Source of the DNA: Sipunculus nudus
Lineage: Eukaryota; Annelida; Sipuncula; Golfingiida; Sipunculidae
Direction: 5' to 3'
DNA length: 64,000 bases
NCBI GenBank assembly: GCA_026874595.1
Contig: CM049306.1
Location: forward strand, 12,545,019 to 12,609,018
The notes beneath the pieces are model-generated. The model made no database searches. It was not told the origin of the DNA and worked only from the letters and a program-made list of their open reading frames with translations. Positions 36,601-47,490 of this stretch are shown here, piece by piece. Numbering within the stretch: the first letter of the stretch is position 1; each line of letters begins with the position of its first letter. Position numbers and translations under genes: made by a program.

Positions 36601-38608
36601 CAGTGCTCCCCTCTGGTGTTGCAATTCAGGATACGAGGTCATAACAAACAGCGCCTTACGATATAGGCAGTAGCCCTATAGGTAAAGCGCTGTGTTAAGA
36701 GCGTAGCTTTCGGTCTGAAAAGTGTTTCTTCAAATGCGTACCCCTAATTGAAACCCGGGGTGTACCAGACGCTCGCTGGACTGGGCTTCATGGTCAGTAC
36801 TGCATTTAGAACCTCCCAGTTTAAACAGTCATCCACTTTTATTGGACTGAAGAGATAAATTTAAATATAAATTAGTTAACTAAAGCCGATCGAGGGTCCA
36901 TGGTAGTAACTGACTTTATTTATGACGTCACGCAGTGGATTAAATTATACGGAGGACTACGGTGTCCGAGAATGATCGGTTCATGAGCGAGTGTTTTTCT
37001 GCACAAATGTTATGCTGAATCCCTTTTTGTACAAATATGGGCTCAAACAGTTTTCATTCACTTTATAAACAATAAACGACCCTATACTCAGCGCTAAATC
37101 AGTAAATAATGCTTGGGAGATACTTGTTTTTGAAAAGACAATTTACTAGTTATTTAGTTTTTAATAAAGGATAGAGGAATGTTTATAAAATAGACTGAAA
37201 ACTATGTAAGCCAACATTCATAGTATACCAATAGGAGTTCAAGCTTCTTTGCTCTGAGATAATATTGCGGCGTCACTGTTATGTAAATGCTGTCATCAAT
37301 TTCTTTGAAGTACGAACCATTCGGAGGACTTTATCCTGGAGGGCACAGACATGCCTGATGAACTGGTCCGTGACGTGGGAGGAACTCTTATATTTGAACA
37401 GGTCATGCTCCAGGTAAGCTGTCTGTTCATAACCCACCAGAACCATCTATAAATATCCAGATGTATTACAAATTCTGTTTATATCCCCCCCCCCCCCGAA
37501 CCATTTATATTTATCTAGATAAATTACAAATTTTGTTCATATTCCTGAGGATAATTTATATTTATCTTGATGGATTACAAGTTTTGTTCATTTTCCCAGA
37601 AGCATTTATATTTACCTAAAGATGCATAACGATACATTTTGTGCAATTTAATTAGAACATCCATTGATATATAATAAACTGATAGGTCAACCACCATGAG
37701 ATTTTTTTCCATCAACATCGACCATCTGCTAATTCAACTAGAGAGATTCCTGTAAAATGGAGGCATATACAGACTATAAAATACCCCAACAACCCGAAAT
37801 CGAGTAATATATCAATCTAGTCGTTAGGTATTTTTCACCCGCTTCTACATGCTCTGGAGATTTCCTATATAGACAAAAACGGCTTGACAGATTCCTCTTC
37901 TAACATAAAAATAAAAAATGTAAAAATTTACTGAAAATGAGACATTAAAACCCACAGGTTTCATACTTTGTGTTTTACACTCTGATTAATTTAGAATTTT
38001 TAACCTGAAGAATGATTTTCCAGGATGTAGTCGTTTATCTTTATCCTTTTTATTTTAGATCACAATACCTTTGAATATATCCGTTCCTGTGAACATTAAC
38101 ATATGTTTATGATATTTCAGGTATGGCCTATCATCGCATACCCAGTGAAACAAATCAATGACAATTCTGTGAGACTGGTTGAGAAACATCGTGGAGCCTT
38201 CCCGAATGAGCGACGGCTCAACCAGGTATGCCTTCCTTATTAGTCGTCTAGGACTGGTATATTCAGTTGTAATATTACAGAGCCATATAATGTAAACGAA
38301 CATCATCAATATATGTATAAGCGTTTCATCCAGGACTAAAGTATAATCTGCATTTTTTCTCATTTAGTAGGCAAATTTGAAAACATTCATAGTGTTATAC
38401 AAGAAACAATAAAAGAAAGATCACATTTTCTATTATTTCTTTCTTTTTTTTCATCAAACAGCGACAACAGCTACGCTCTGTGCCGGTGACTGAGGTGGAA
38501 TACAAATGGGAGGACGTGTCCACACGTTTCTGGGTGTACGGACAAGAAAGGAAGGTTCACGCACCGGACTACCCACAGCAATGCTGTTGGGGCTGTCAGA
38601 TCCTCTAA
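24580..38608 (+). CDS. SSUH2: SSUH2 (Ssu-2 homolog), complete 11-exon gene
   Basis: Exons 24580-24607, 26247-26618, 27220-27378, 31092-31161, 32101-32230, 33386-33571, 34342-34511, 35806-35898, 37311-37413, 38121-38225 and 38462-38608 sum to 1,563 nt (520 residues plus TAA). All junctions keep phase at GT-AG sites. Residues 1 to about 215 are low-complexity Gly/Pro/His-rich. The conserved SSUH2 region then follows: ANLDEQACRDAMLQFV, YTLETFCEGRSTGY and VPHTAQVK. A cysteine-rich part (exons 7-8) has five CxxCxGxG motifs and one variant (CSTCRGHR), as in the DnaJ zinc-ribbon. The tail ends YPQQCCWGCQIL. Vertebrate SSUH2 has been linked to tooth and dentin development. The biochemical role is poorly known. 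The long Gly/Pro/His N-terminus may be lineage-specific. Confidence 0.95.
24608..26246 (+). other. SSUH2: SSUH2 intron 1
   Basis: AT-rich. Contains TA-rich tracts at about 25000-25090 and a compound (TA)n(GT)n at 25379-25444. No genes seen. Confidence 0.8.
25379..25444. repeat. Compound (TA)n(GT)n microsatellite
   Basis: About 38 bp of TA followed directly by about 28 bp of GT, in SSUH2 intron 1. Confidence 0.95.
26247..26618 (+). CDS. SSUH2: SSUH2 exon 2, Gly-Pro-His repeat exon
   Basis: The acceptor GTATAG and donor C|GTAAGT bound 124 codons made almost wholly of an 8-residue repeat, GGPPPGHM or GGPPPGHP, from a 24-bp DNA minisatellite. The last five units are nearly identical, which suggests recent expansion. 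All other long frames in this exon are by-products of the repeat. The repeat resembles low-complexity secreted or phase-separating segments, but no function can be assigned. Confidence 0.92.
26942..27018 (+). repeat. Duplicated SSUH2 exon 1 / 5'-UTR copy
   Basis: 77 bp matching 24517-24593 with five substitutions, all upstream of the ATG. It ends at MAYQ plus G and then a GT (CAAG|GTTGAT) at 27017/27018. The copy lies in intron 2, 202 bp before exon 3. The phase-1 junction would splice in frame to exon 3, giving a product lacking the GGPPPGHM repeats. Whether it is transcribed is unknown. Confidence 0.85.
27220..27378 (+). CDS. SSUH2: SSUH2 exon 3
   Basis: Bounded by AACAACAG and CAAG|GTGAGT. 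Encodes PWTPGQGGPHQWDNMPQQ and continues to FQGYERVGAFGQ. Pro/Gln-rich with a short aromatic segment. In phase with exon 2 and also with the duplicated exon-1 copy at 27005. Confidence 0.92.
28861..28904. repeat. (TA)n microsatellite
   Basis: 44 bp TA run directly abutting the left end of the palindrome-array element. Confidence 0.95.
28905..29534. mobile_element. Foldback-like element with palindromic unit arrays at both ends
   Basis: Two clusters of about 30-bp units centred on the palindrome TAGAATGTATACATTCTA. Four units lie at 28905-29020 and five at 29390-29534, in inverted orientation relative to each other. The outermost units are identical (28905-28922 and 29517-29534). A TA-rich flank suggests a TA target site. 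No ORF inside. Probably a non-autonomous foldback or mariner-type element. The class is not certain. Confidence 0.5.
29558..29651. repeat. (TA)n microsatellite
   Basis: About 94 bp of TA with one CA interruption, the longest in the window, just right of the foldback-like element. Confidence 0.95.
30117..30192. repeat. (TA)n microsatellite
   Basis: About 76 bp uninterrupted TA in SSUH2 intron 3. Confidence 0.95.
31092..31161 (+). CDS. SSUH2: SSUH2 exon 4, polyproline exon
   Basis: 70-nt exon between CCTTGCAG and GGCAG|GTAAGA. Encodes VAPM, a run of nine prolines, then QGQPPPMDFG. It could bind SH3, WW or EVH1 domains by composition only. Confidence 0.92.
31162..32100 (+). other. SSUH2: SSUH2 intron 4
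   Basis: About 0.94 kb of AT-rich sequence. Nothing recognised. Confidence 0.8.
32101..32230 (+). CDS. SSUH2: SSUH2 exon 5
   Basis: Starts the conserved SSUH2 region. Reads STANLDEQACRDAMLQF, then VSENCCYGKAPAQEMQI and NALH. The paired cysteines in ENCCYGKA match the family pattern I recall. Ends on a phase-0 donor CAC|GTGAGT. Confidence 0.95.
32320..32647. mobile_element. 328-bp MITE with perfect 18-bp TIR
   Basis: CGTTTACTTGGCGCGCGG at 32320-32337 is perfectly inverted at 32630-32647. It is flanked by TTG on both sides (32317-32319, 32648-32650), a possible 3-bp TSD as in PIF/Harbinger-type elements. Inner inverted motifs GCGGTATG/CATACCGC also occur. It is markedly more GC-rich than the surrounding intron, and no protein is encoded. 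Confidence 0.75.
32690..33040. repeat. Cluster of GCGTATGC/GCATACGC inverted motifs
   Basis: Left-half copies read GCGTATGC (near 32697 and 32769) and right-half copies read GCATACGC (near 32938, 33006 and 33022). This hints at a second palindromic MITE next to the 328-bp one. Terminal repeats were not delimited. Confidence 0.35.
33386..33571 (+). CDS. SSUH2: SSUH2 exon 6
   Basis: 62 codons from YTLETFCEGRSTGY to VPHTAQVK. The order ETF, EGRST, PWQIP and VPHT is characteristic of SSUH2. Donor AAG|GTCGGT is non-optimal but phase-correct. Confidence 0.95.
33572..34341 (+). other. SSUH2: SSUH2 intron 6
   Basis: Contains one (TA)n tract, otherwise unremarkable AT-rich sequence. Confidence 0.8.
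33622..33664. repeat. (TA)n microsatellite
   Basis: 43 bp TA run in SSUH2 intron 6, close to the exon 6 donor. Confidence 0.95.
34342..34511 (+). CDS. SSUH2: SSUH2 exon 7, CxxCxGxG zinc-ribbon part 1
   Basis: Contains CHGCDGRG, CHRCMGRG, CHSCGGDG and CFNCHGDG. These are DnaJ central-domain-type repeats expected to bind zinc. Donor GCAAG|GTAGG. Confidence 0.96.
34512..35805 (+). other. SSUH2: SSUH2 intron 7
   Basis: 1.3 kb without recognisable repeats or coding potential. Confidence 0.8.
35806..35898 (+). CDS. SSUH2: SSUH2 exon 8, zinc-ribbon part 2
   Basis: Contains CTTCGGDG and CSTCRGHR, followed by RRLKCFIQLTVT. The last CxxC motif lacks the second Gly of the consensus. Donor ACCTT|GTAAGT. 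Confidence 0.95.
35899..37310 (+). other. SSUH2: SSUH2 intron 8
   Basis: GC-richer in 35930-36800 than the other introns. A stretch near 36670-36780 has a weak tRNA-like A-box (GGTAAAGCGCT), hinting at an old SINE, but a B-box is not convincing. Confidence 0.45.
37311..37413 (+). CDS. SSUH2: SSUH2 exon 9
   Basis: Begins after TTTGAAG and reads TNHSEDFILEGTDMPDELV to FEQVMLQ, matching the post-zinc-ribbon part of SSUH2. Donor CAG|GTAAGC, phase 0. Confidence 0.93.
37414..38461 (+). other. SSUH2: SSUH2 introns 9 and 10 (around exon 10)
   Basis: AT-rich introns 37414-38120 and 38226-38461. The first contains a short duplicated segment ending with a poly-C run at about 37487-37496. Nothing else seen. 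Confidence 0.7.
38121..38225 (+). CDS. SSUH2: SSUH2 exon 10
   Basis: 35 codons from VWPIIAYPVKQINDN to NERRLNQ between ATTTCAG and CAG|GTATGC. Confidence 0.94.
38462..38608 (+). CDS. SSUH2: SSUH2 exon 11 with stop
   Basis: Reads RQQLRSVPVTEVEYKWED, then FWVYGQERKVHAPDYPQQ and CCWGCQIL, then TAA at 38606-38608. The Asp-Tyr-Pro followed by a cysteine cluster at the C-terminus is a family hallmark. Confidence 0.95.
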   Translation, partial: RQQLRSVPVTEVEYKWEDVSTRFWVYGQERKVHAPDYPQQCCWGCQIL

Positions 38609-39240
38609 ACGCACGAACATAACGTCACAACGGTGGTCTCGGGCATCCTAAAGCCTAATGCTGACGTCACAGGTGTCCTATCAGATAATCTGTCAGCCTG
38701 TTCATGGCGCCAGTAATCGGTTGTAAACGTTCCGTTGTCTTTCCTGTACAAAATCAACTGCTTGTGTATTTTTGTATATATTCACACGAATTCAGATAAA
38801 TCCCGTACAAGGTGGGTTTATATCGCTTGTCAGTTCGTATGAGTATGGTAGTTCTGTAGTTTAATATAAGGCTATGGAGAAGATATTATTTATGTTTATT
38901 CCTTTTTTTAATGTGACTCGGGGTTCCTTTTCCAGTGGAATGTTGCAGGAGAGTACTTGAGATAGCTTAAAACTTATTTTATACAAGTCTTTAAATACCA
39001 GCTAACTATGCCGTCCGCAGTGAGGCTACAGTCAGATCTGTCAAAACGGAACGACATCTACATAGGCCTACAGTTTATGTGAAATTGCTGCATACGCAAG
39101 TGTTGACTTGTACTAATGTATATTTAGTCTTTGTTGTTCTCAGTTTTATTTCTATTTTAATCAAGAATCATGAAAGAGAGTCAGGTCACTGGTGATTATA
39201 TTATTACCAGGAAATGTTAATACACCCCCGACATACAGCA

Positions 39241-39677
39241 TACTGCAGTTGGCTTCATATTTTCGGGGTTAAAACTCGCCATTTTCACAGTTTCAGTGTT
39301 TCGCGAGGGTTTCATTTTCATGATCTCGCCAAATGAACGATCGACACAAGAAAAAGGAATTAAAAAAAAAGATCGACACAAAATAAACCATTATTATATG
39401 AATTCTGTAAAATAATACGTACGCAAAACCTTAATAATTGGACAACTGAACATAGAAATAATTGTTCATTAATGACCGATAATTTTAAAGATTTGATATC
39501 ATTTATAATGGCAATTTTTTTAACATAGAATATATTATTTATGTTAAATATTAATCATTTACCCTTCGACTTGCGTTCCACAATGGGCCTCTTATTCACG
39601 GCGGTTTTATTTTCACGATAATATTTCGCGAATATCGCGAATTTGAAACCCTCGCGAATAAAACGGCAACCACCGTA
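39241..39677. mobile_element. Degraded MITE with GCGA-rich arms
   Basis: Left TACTGCAGTTG (39241) and the reverse complement of the right end, TACGGTGGTTG (39667-39677), match imperfectly. Both arms continue with TTTTATTCGCGAGGGTTT-like sequence and TA sits at each tip. Likely a decayed TA-target MITE. No ORF. Confidence 0.45.
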
Positions 39678-42600
39678 TATGATCGCTTCCCTGTAGTGCT
39701 TCCGTGAATCACGTGGTATAAAAGCTGCTGCTGCCTCAGTCGCCATGCGTTAAACGATCGCCTGTTCATTTAAAAAAAAAGAGTATCCATATCAAATACA
39801 TGTGTGAAAGGAATAATTTATCAATATACAGACCAGACTTGTAAACTATTGGGGCTAGCCTTGTGTCCTGATTTTTTTCTACTTTTTAAATATGCAACAA
39901 AATGTTTTTAGTCAGAACATGTTTGACATATTCTTAAGGTTATTGTCAGGACTATTGCATAATATTTATAAAACACAAAACCAAGACGCCAAAGTTTTAT
40001 TTTAATTCATACAATATCAATGCACTGGTGACAGGTGACACTGGTGCACGTTCGCCAGATTCGATGTTATAATGATGTGTGGTTTAGGTTTAGCCTAAGT
40101 GCCATTCAGGGATATATTTTAAATCTGTTCCTGTCAGTTTTTGGCTGTGAAATTTGATTTGTCGTTTTGATTAGAGACCGGTATTAGAAGTTATATTACT
40201 TTTGTATTATGCACTTTTCTGCAGCAATGTATTTCATCAAGGAGACCAGAACAATTTTGTAAGAGGCTACAGTCATATCGGTCGGCTGCAAAATAATGGG
40301 TTATCTCAGGGATATAACGATTTTCGGTCTTGACAGCTCCGTAGGCCATATATCCAGCATCCAGGGAACTAGGTTGACTTTCTATATTATATATCACAAT
40401 GACCAGCCAATACCAAAACTGACTGAAGAAATTCCACCAAGGCCATCACCGCACTTTCACATGTATATTATAGTAAAAAAGGTAACAGCATGCAATTTAT
40501 TTCTGTATATAAAAAATTTACATATACTAATGAGTTGCAAGGCATATCAATATTGTAGGTACTAATTATTGTACAGGTAGTTCTGTTTACGTATGAGCCT
40601 TTCAGCCGTAGTCCTGACCTTTTTTAATGCTCACCTGTAGTTATACTTTGAAGCTTGTGATATTATATCCGGAAAATTTTATACCATTTATATTCAGTGT
40701 AACATTTCAACGATGGAAATGGTTAAAGGAGAGTATTATTTAGTACTTCAATAGATATAAGTCGGGAGTTGTCCACTAGTATTAGTGTTATTTTTATAAC
40801 ACATTGGAAGAGTGGGTCAACAAGAAAGTATTGATAGTGTTTTCTTTCCGTGTGGGCTGACGGGAGGGGGTGTTCACAGAATTTCCCCTTTGGGACTCTG
40901 CAATAAGCCGGTCATGAGGTCAGAGTCTCAACTTACTGAACCTCGGATTCAAGAGCATTTTCCAAGGCAACACGTTCTGGCGCAAATTATAGTAGGGTTG
41001 GAAGAGTTTTATAATCTACGTAAAGTATGACTATTTTTAACTCTCGTCACGGTTGTTCATGAGCACACATCCAGTAATATTTTGCTGTCCACTGGATTGT
41101 GCATGCATCTGTGACATGAACTGCTTGATTTTTAATGACTAAGTGTATGTGCCGATTCAAGAAAGGCTATATGCGAGAATCAGGTTAACATCAATGCACA
41201 CTGTTTGAATTTTTAAAATTCATAAAATTCAAGCTCTTTATCACCCAAAGGCCCACTCTCTACAACAAATCATTGAAATTCTTCAATAATATTTTGAGTT
41301 AACTTGCAAAAATCAAACACACAAACTGAAAAACAATAAAGACAAGTGACTACATTATGGATATGTAATGTCAGTCCCTGGTGATGATTTTAAGCCTTGC
41401 TTCTTTTAATATGACGTAATTCTGATCTCAGGGACTGCTTACTAAGTGTTTCAGAATATGTGTAAATGTCATTGGATTCAAAATCTAGAAAGATATATCA
41501 ACAGTATTTCAGATTGAATGTTTTTATTGCCTTGCAATTGCTTTTACAAGTGTTGTTATATCATTAATGCCCATTAAATTGTATGAAATATAAATATTTG
41601 TGATGTAACTAAAGGAAATTAATGCCCGTTTATTGTACAACCTGATAATGCTTTATTATGTATATTAGTACACAAGATACTCTTGAAAACCAAGAGTAAA
41701 ATTCTGCAAGATGAAAATACTTTTGCTCATGATTTATATCATTAAACATGCAATCTGTGTGATCTTTACGCTTGATTTTTCATTGAAGCAATTAATAATG
41801 TGTGAAGTATTGAATTCATATGCATAAACAAAATATGAGATTACATCTTTGTTGGTGAAATTTGTAATTATATATTGTTATATCAGATAAGATTTTTCTA
41901 TTGTTCATGTTGATTTCATGCATATCTTTGTATGTGAAATCTGCAGTTTCTTTTCAAATCTCATGGTATTTTACACTCAACTGAAACTATCAGTCCCTGT
42001 ATAGTACTGACAGAGACACAATAATAAGTCCAAACACTGATGATAGTTTTAGGTGGGCAATGGGCATATGCTATACTAGTCAAAGATAAGAGGATAATGA
42101 GGCAGATCTGGTTGTATTTTTATCTCAGACATCCACTTTAGTAATGTTTATACAACTTATGTATTCTTTTAATTCTTTTATACTCCTGTTTCTACTCTTT
42201 TGTTTTAATTTTAGTGCAATACTCATTTCCATTTCATCCATGAAATGAAATTGAATAAAGTGTTTTGTAATTTGCAGTCTTCGTGTTATACATGAATTTG
42301 CAAGAGTGTGTTTCTGTTTCCACATTCATGTAACAGATAATTAATACTGCTCATACAAAAAGCAGATTCATAAAATGTATTATTAAAACAATATGATGTA
42401 TGACTTAAGAACAATAAAAGGAATTATCTGAAAAATATTAAAGACCAAACCATGATAAATACAAGAGAAGAAATAAAGTGGGTGTACACCAGTGTCACAA
42501 AAATCATTTGAAACCAGACCAATGAAGATTTTATGAATGATATACTGATAGAAATGTATTTTTCTGATTTAACTAATAATCCACATTTACAAAATATTGG

Positions 42601-43894
42601 TATAGATTTTATATAATTTGCATACAGACAGAAGGACAGAGATGATTAAAATGTGTGAATATGATATTCCAACCTACCTCAGCTAATATTATAACAATCT
42701 GGACCTCTGTCATACTGTGACTCAATCGTATTTTGTTTGACTGTTAATGTGTTATTTCTATGTATAACATGAGCTGCTGTCAAAGTATACTTGTTGTCTC
42801 TACTATATTTATTTTTATGAGAAGATCACCTGACCTATCTTTAACATCTGACTTTGGCTCTCTGAAGTTCAATTTTCCTACCCAACAAAGTAACTGATAT
42901 GAAACTTGAGTGAAATATGAAGCTAGTGCACATACCTGCTGATGGGCTAATAAACATGGCAATCAAAAATAAATATTCATGTATTAGGTTTTGCAATCTT
43001 TATTGAAAAAAAATATGAAGATTGATGCACAAGCATTCAAACAACTGAGTGAACTATCGTATCTGTAAAGCAACAAAAGAATTTGTGTACCCTAGTGATG
43101 TCTCTGGTGTGGCTAAGCAGAGACCTTGATTCAGTCTGCCTCCTGGCCTGCTGTATCATGAATTTTGAACAGGTGTACATGTGACGGGGCAAACCATAAC
43201 AGCCAATCAAATTCATCATTACAAAGTATATATTAAACAATATTAAAATTTATTCACACATCTTCTTAACAGGAACACATGCACAACAAACATACCACCA
43301 TTAACACCACCTTCACAAGCCTTTATATGATTGGTCAGATTCTCAATGTCTCCCACTGCCAGAAGGTTCAAATGTCTTGTTAATGATTCATGAAACAGCA
43401 TACTTGGGAGCTCACTGAAACAAGGTCTCTGTTAAACCAAGCTAGAGGCCTGGCTCTCGGATGGATAATGATGGTATCTTTGGCTTACATTCTCAGTGAG
43501 ATAAATCTTTCCAAAGACTACAACAAGGAGATCAAACCATTAAAATGAAATATAATACACAACTTTACCTGTAAGAAGCTATGGCATGACTTGTTTAGTT
43601 TCATTATATAAAATGGACAGACAGTGCAGTCCTACTTCACCTTTATTTGTACAATACCCTGTCATTCTTGTGAAACAGTCTACTGGTGTTTGGTGAACTT
43701 CCATGGACTACAGCTGACAACTAGTCACATAAATGGTGTAAAGATGATATATGATTTAAACATAAAACAAGGCCTAATGCGAACCTGTGCATTGGGAAAT
43801 ACACCAGGTATAATGCTTCAATGCTGGACCATTACTTTTCATGTATATGAACTATGCAAGTACTAAACATTTTGAATAAGAAACAATTACACAA

Positions 43895-44110
43895 ACATCA
43901 CTGCTGAAATTCTGGCATAGGTGCACACAACACTAAAAAGATTGTAGCTGGCACCACCAGTCTTGTATACAACGAAGCTATCAGAGATATATACATACGC
44001 CCAATTTCAGACTGATATATCAAACCCCTCCTGAGAAAAACGTGTGCAAAATTCATGGTAGGTGGCAACACCTGTCTTGTGAGCAAGAAAGCCATCAAAG
44101 ACACATAGAC
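43895..44110. repeat. Tandem pair of GGTGGCACC-type repeat units
   Basis: Two diverged units with TGGCACCACCAGTCTTGT and TGGCAACACCTGTCTTGT, each followed by an AAGCTATCA/AAAGCCATCA segment. They resemble the core units of the Helitron-like family at 50-57 kb. Confidence 0.5.
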
Positions 44111-44184
44111 AGGTCAAAATATTAGGCCAATACATCAAACTTACCTTGAGTATGATGAATGGGGCTGACCAGGCTTAGGTGAGA

Positions 44185-44560
44185 AAGGCTGTTGCCCCGA
44201 GTGAACTGTGACAAATTGCTTGCTCAGACTACTGCACTGAGTGAACTCATGACCTGCACCTGGCTAGACTGAGTGAACTTTTGACCTGTACCTGGCTACA
44301 CTGAGTGAACTCTTGACCTGTTGCATAATCTGACACAGTTGGCAGTCTGACAAAGCTATAAATAGAATGCAGCTACTGCACTGAGTAAACTCCTGACCCA
44401 TACATGGCTGCACTGAGTGAACTCTTGACCTGTTGCCTAATCTGATACAGTTGGCAGTCTGCCAAAGCTATAAATAGATCAAGACTGACCTCTAGCCTGT
44501 TTCCAAATCTGAAATAATAGCCACACCATTGCATAAGCTCATGCAGGGGCCCTGCCCTGA
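44185..44560. repeat. Tandem repeat with about 120-bp period
   Basis: CACTGAGTGAACTCTTGACC units recur near 44233, 44268, 44299, 44376 and 44410. The longer CAGTTGGCAGTCTG...AAAGCTATAAATAGA segment is repeated about 119 bp apart. The region ends with a palindrome-rich GCAGGGGCCCTGCCCTGAGG at about 44544. Confidence 0.6.
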
Positions 44561-45039
44561 GGGGCTTGACACCTATGCAGTGATCACATGGTGCCCATGA
44601 GGTGTTCACATGTCACCCATGAGGTGATCACATGCCATGTGCTTGGCTGCACTGATTGAACTCTTGACCTATATCTGGCTGCACTGAATGAACTCTTGAT
44701 CTGTTCCCAAATCTGAAACAGTTGGCAGTTTCTCAACCTATTTAAAGATACAGATTCAATCTTGGCTTGTTGGTATATCTGTTTACACATACTGAAAAAC
44801 TTTGGTTAAAATTTCTTTTTTCAAGCCGACATATTCATAAACTTTTATCAAAATATCTAGAATAATAAAAGATGCAGTACTTTCATTGTTAAAGGTCCAA
44901 TAGTTCTGCCAAAAATCATTCTAGTAAACTTGAACAAAGGCCACCTAAGAATAATTTTTGTGCAATGTTACAGAAGATATAATTGAAATAATAATTTTAT
45001 AGAAGAACACTATTGCAGTCCTCATTTGAAAAAGACATA

Positions 45040-47490
45040 ATAATGGCCATAAGACCAACTTAAGCTTTTCACAACTCAACCAAAAATCAACAAACTCAGT
45101 ATATTCTGATATGATTGAAAGAACCATGTCCTAGGATAATTCTTTTGAAAAATTGAACAATTCAACTTGACAGTTTCATCATTAAGCTGAAAGAGGCTAA
45201 AATTATGAGGTTTTTTGCCCATAAAAAACAGGTCAATGTAGGTGGCACCACTAAATCTACAACTTCAAATATGAGTCTTGTGACCAATATTTGCACAATA
45301 CCTGGTAATGCTAGCATCTGTCATTTCTGAGAGTACTATGTCAGTATGCTTACTTGGCCGAATGACTGTTCAAATTTGTGTAACTCCACAAAAATTCATC
45401 AAATGCAAACCATTTGAACAAACTTGAGAGGGCTTGCCTCTGGGATCATTTATGTAAAATATTTAACAATATGGCTGGACCGTCTACAAGAAGACAACTT
45501 TTAAAATATTGTCAGCTTTTTCCTTATAAAATCTAAGTAAATGCAGATAGCAAAAAAATAAGCTGAATCCCACAAAATTTGATATGTGACAGATTATTGC
45601 ATAAAATCTGGGAATAGTAGCTCCTGCTATTCCTGAGAAATTATGGATTAATGTACAGATGACCAATGACCCCCGTACAAAAATAGGTCAATTCAGGTGG
45701 CACCACCAATACCTGAATTTCATATATGACTCATGTGACCAACACTGGCAAAAAATTTGGTGATGATAGCTCTGGCTGTTTCTGAGACTGTCATTTTAGT
45801 ATGCTTTTTTGGACAGATGACTAAGTTTAACTTCCTGAACAAAATTGAGGGAGATGGTATAAAAGATTATTTCTGTGAAATATTGAGCAATTTGGCTTGA
45901 GTGTTTCGGAGGAGAAGATTTTTAAAGGTTTTTTTAGCTTTTTCTCTATAAAATTTAAGAAAATTTTTAGATGGCTAATTTTTTTGCATTAAATTTCATG
46001 ATGCTAGCTCCAATCATTTTCAAAATAGTATGGGTAAACGTACAGAAGACAAACGCCGCCACACCATCGCATTTGTTCACAGGTTCACTAAAAATTAATA
46101 CAGATGAATATTGAATGCAAAATTGTAATACAGATACATCTCACTGATGGCAAAATCTTGAATTAATTTGACTATGGATACCAATTATTTATAATCCATG
46201 TACAGCCGTCTTTATATACCCACAGAGAGCTGTATAGCTGTGATTGTAAACATTGCCTGACATGAGGAATATATAAAAATCATAAATCTACATTTTTTAA
46301 AAGCTTTAAAAAAACATTCTTGTCAATATTAACCATAGATAACCTGAAATCTAAATGTCTAGAGGCATGATGTAATAAATGCTGATAAACTGGTGCCAGT
46401 CTAGATGTATCTAGATGTATCTGTGTATCTGCTTCACACAGCTAACATATATGGTAAAATGACTCAATTGAACCTTTATAATTCAGCCAAAATTCATTCT
46501 TTTGAACCATAAAAGACAATTATTATAAGAATTATTCAGGGGATTATTCTTGTAAAATATTAAACAAATTGGCCTCAGTAGGGTCAGTAAAAAAAAAATT
46601 TACAGGTTTATAACTCATATGGGAAAATACAGCAAAATGGCTAAGTTAAGCTTCCCATAACTCAGCCAAAAATCACTGAACCAAAACCATTTGAACAAAC
46701 TTGAATTATCAACATCTAAGGATAATTAATGTGTGAGATTTAAGAATTTGGCCCAGTGGTTTTTGAGGAGAAGATCTTTGTAGCCACTGAGCTAAAATGG
46801 GCTGTTACAGCATATGACTAAATTCAGCTTCCCATAACTCAGCCAAAAGTCACTGAACTTAGACCATTTGAATAAATTTCAGAAAGCACTACCCTAGGAT
46901 CATTTCTGTGCGATATTAAACTATATGGCCTTATGGTTTCAGAGAAGAAGTTTTTTGTAGCCGTCAGTATGATACAGGCACCGATGACCCCTGTACAAAA
47001 AAGGTCGATGCAGGTGGCGCCACCAATACCTCAATTTCAGATATGTCTCATGTGAACAACATTGGCATAAAATTTGGTGATGATAGCTTCAGCCTTTTCT
47101 GAGATTGTAATTTTAGTATGCTTTTATGGACAGATGACTAAGTTCAACTTCCTGTAACTCGGCCAAAAATCACCGAACTTAAACCATTCAAACAAACTTG
47201 AGAAAGATTATTCCAGGAATCATTTCTCTGAAATATTGGACAATTTGGCTGTACAGTTTTGGAGAAGAAGATTTTTAAAGCTTTTTTAGCTTTTTCCCTA
47301 TAAAATCTAGGAAAATGCAGTTAGCTGAAAAGTAAGCAAAATTCGATATAGTTTTTTTAGATGACTAATATTTTGCATAAAATTTCGTGATGCTACCTCT
47401 TGCTGTTTTCAAGATAGTATGGGTTAACGTACAGACGACGGATGACGGACGACGCCACACCATCGCATAAGTTTACAGGTTCGCTAAAAA
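45040..47490. repeat. Tandem-repeat mobile family 3 (two or more copies)
   Basis: Units containing AACTCAGCCAAAAATCACTG followed by AAACCATTTGAACAAACTTG recur at least five times. Two right-hand ends are nearly alike: CGCCGCCACACCATCGCAT...GGTTCACTAA at about 46045-46091 and CGACGCCACACCATCGCAT...GGTTCGCTAA at about 47449-47488. GACGGATGACGGACGACG precedes the latter. Read on minus, these ends begin TTAG, as in Helitron-like family 1. The opposite terminus was not delimited. Confidence 0.5.

Noticed and set aside
36660-36790. tRNA-like or SINE head
   Set aside because: An A-box-like GGTAAAGCGCT is visible but a proper B-box and a cloverleaf could not be built, so no RNA gene was called.
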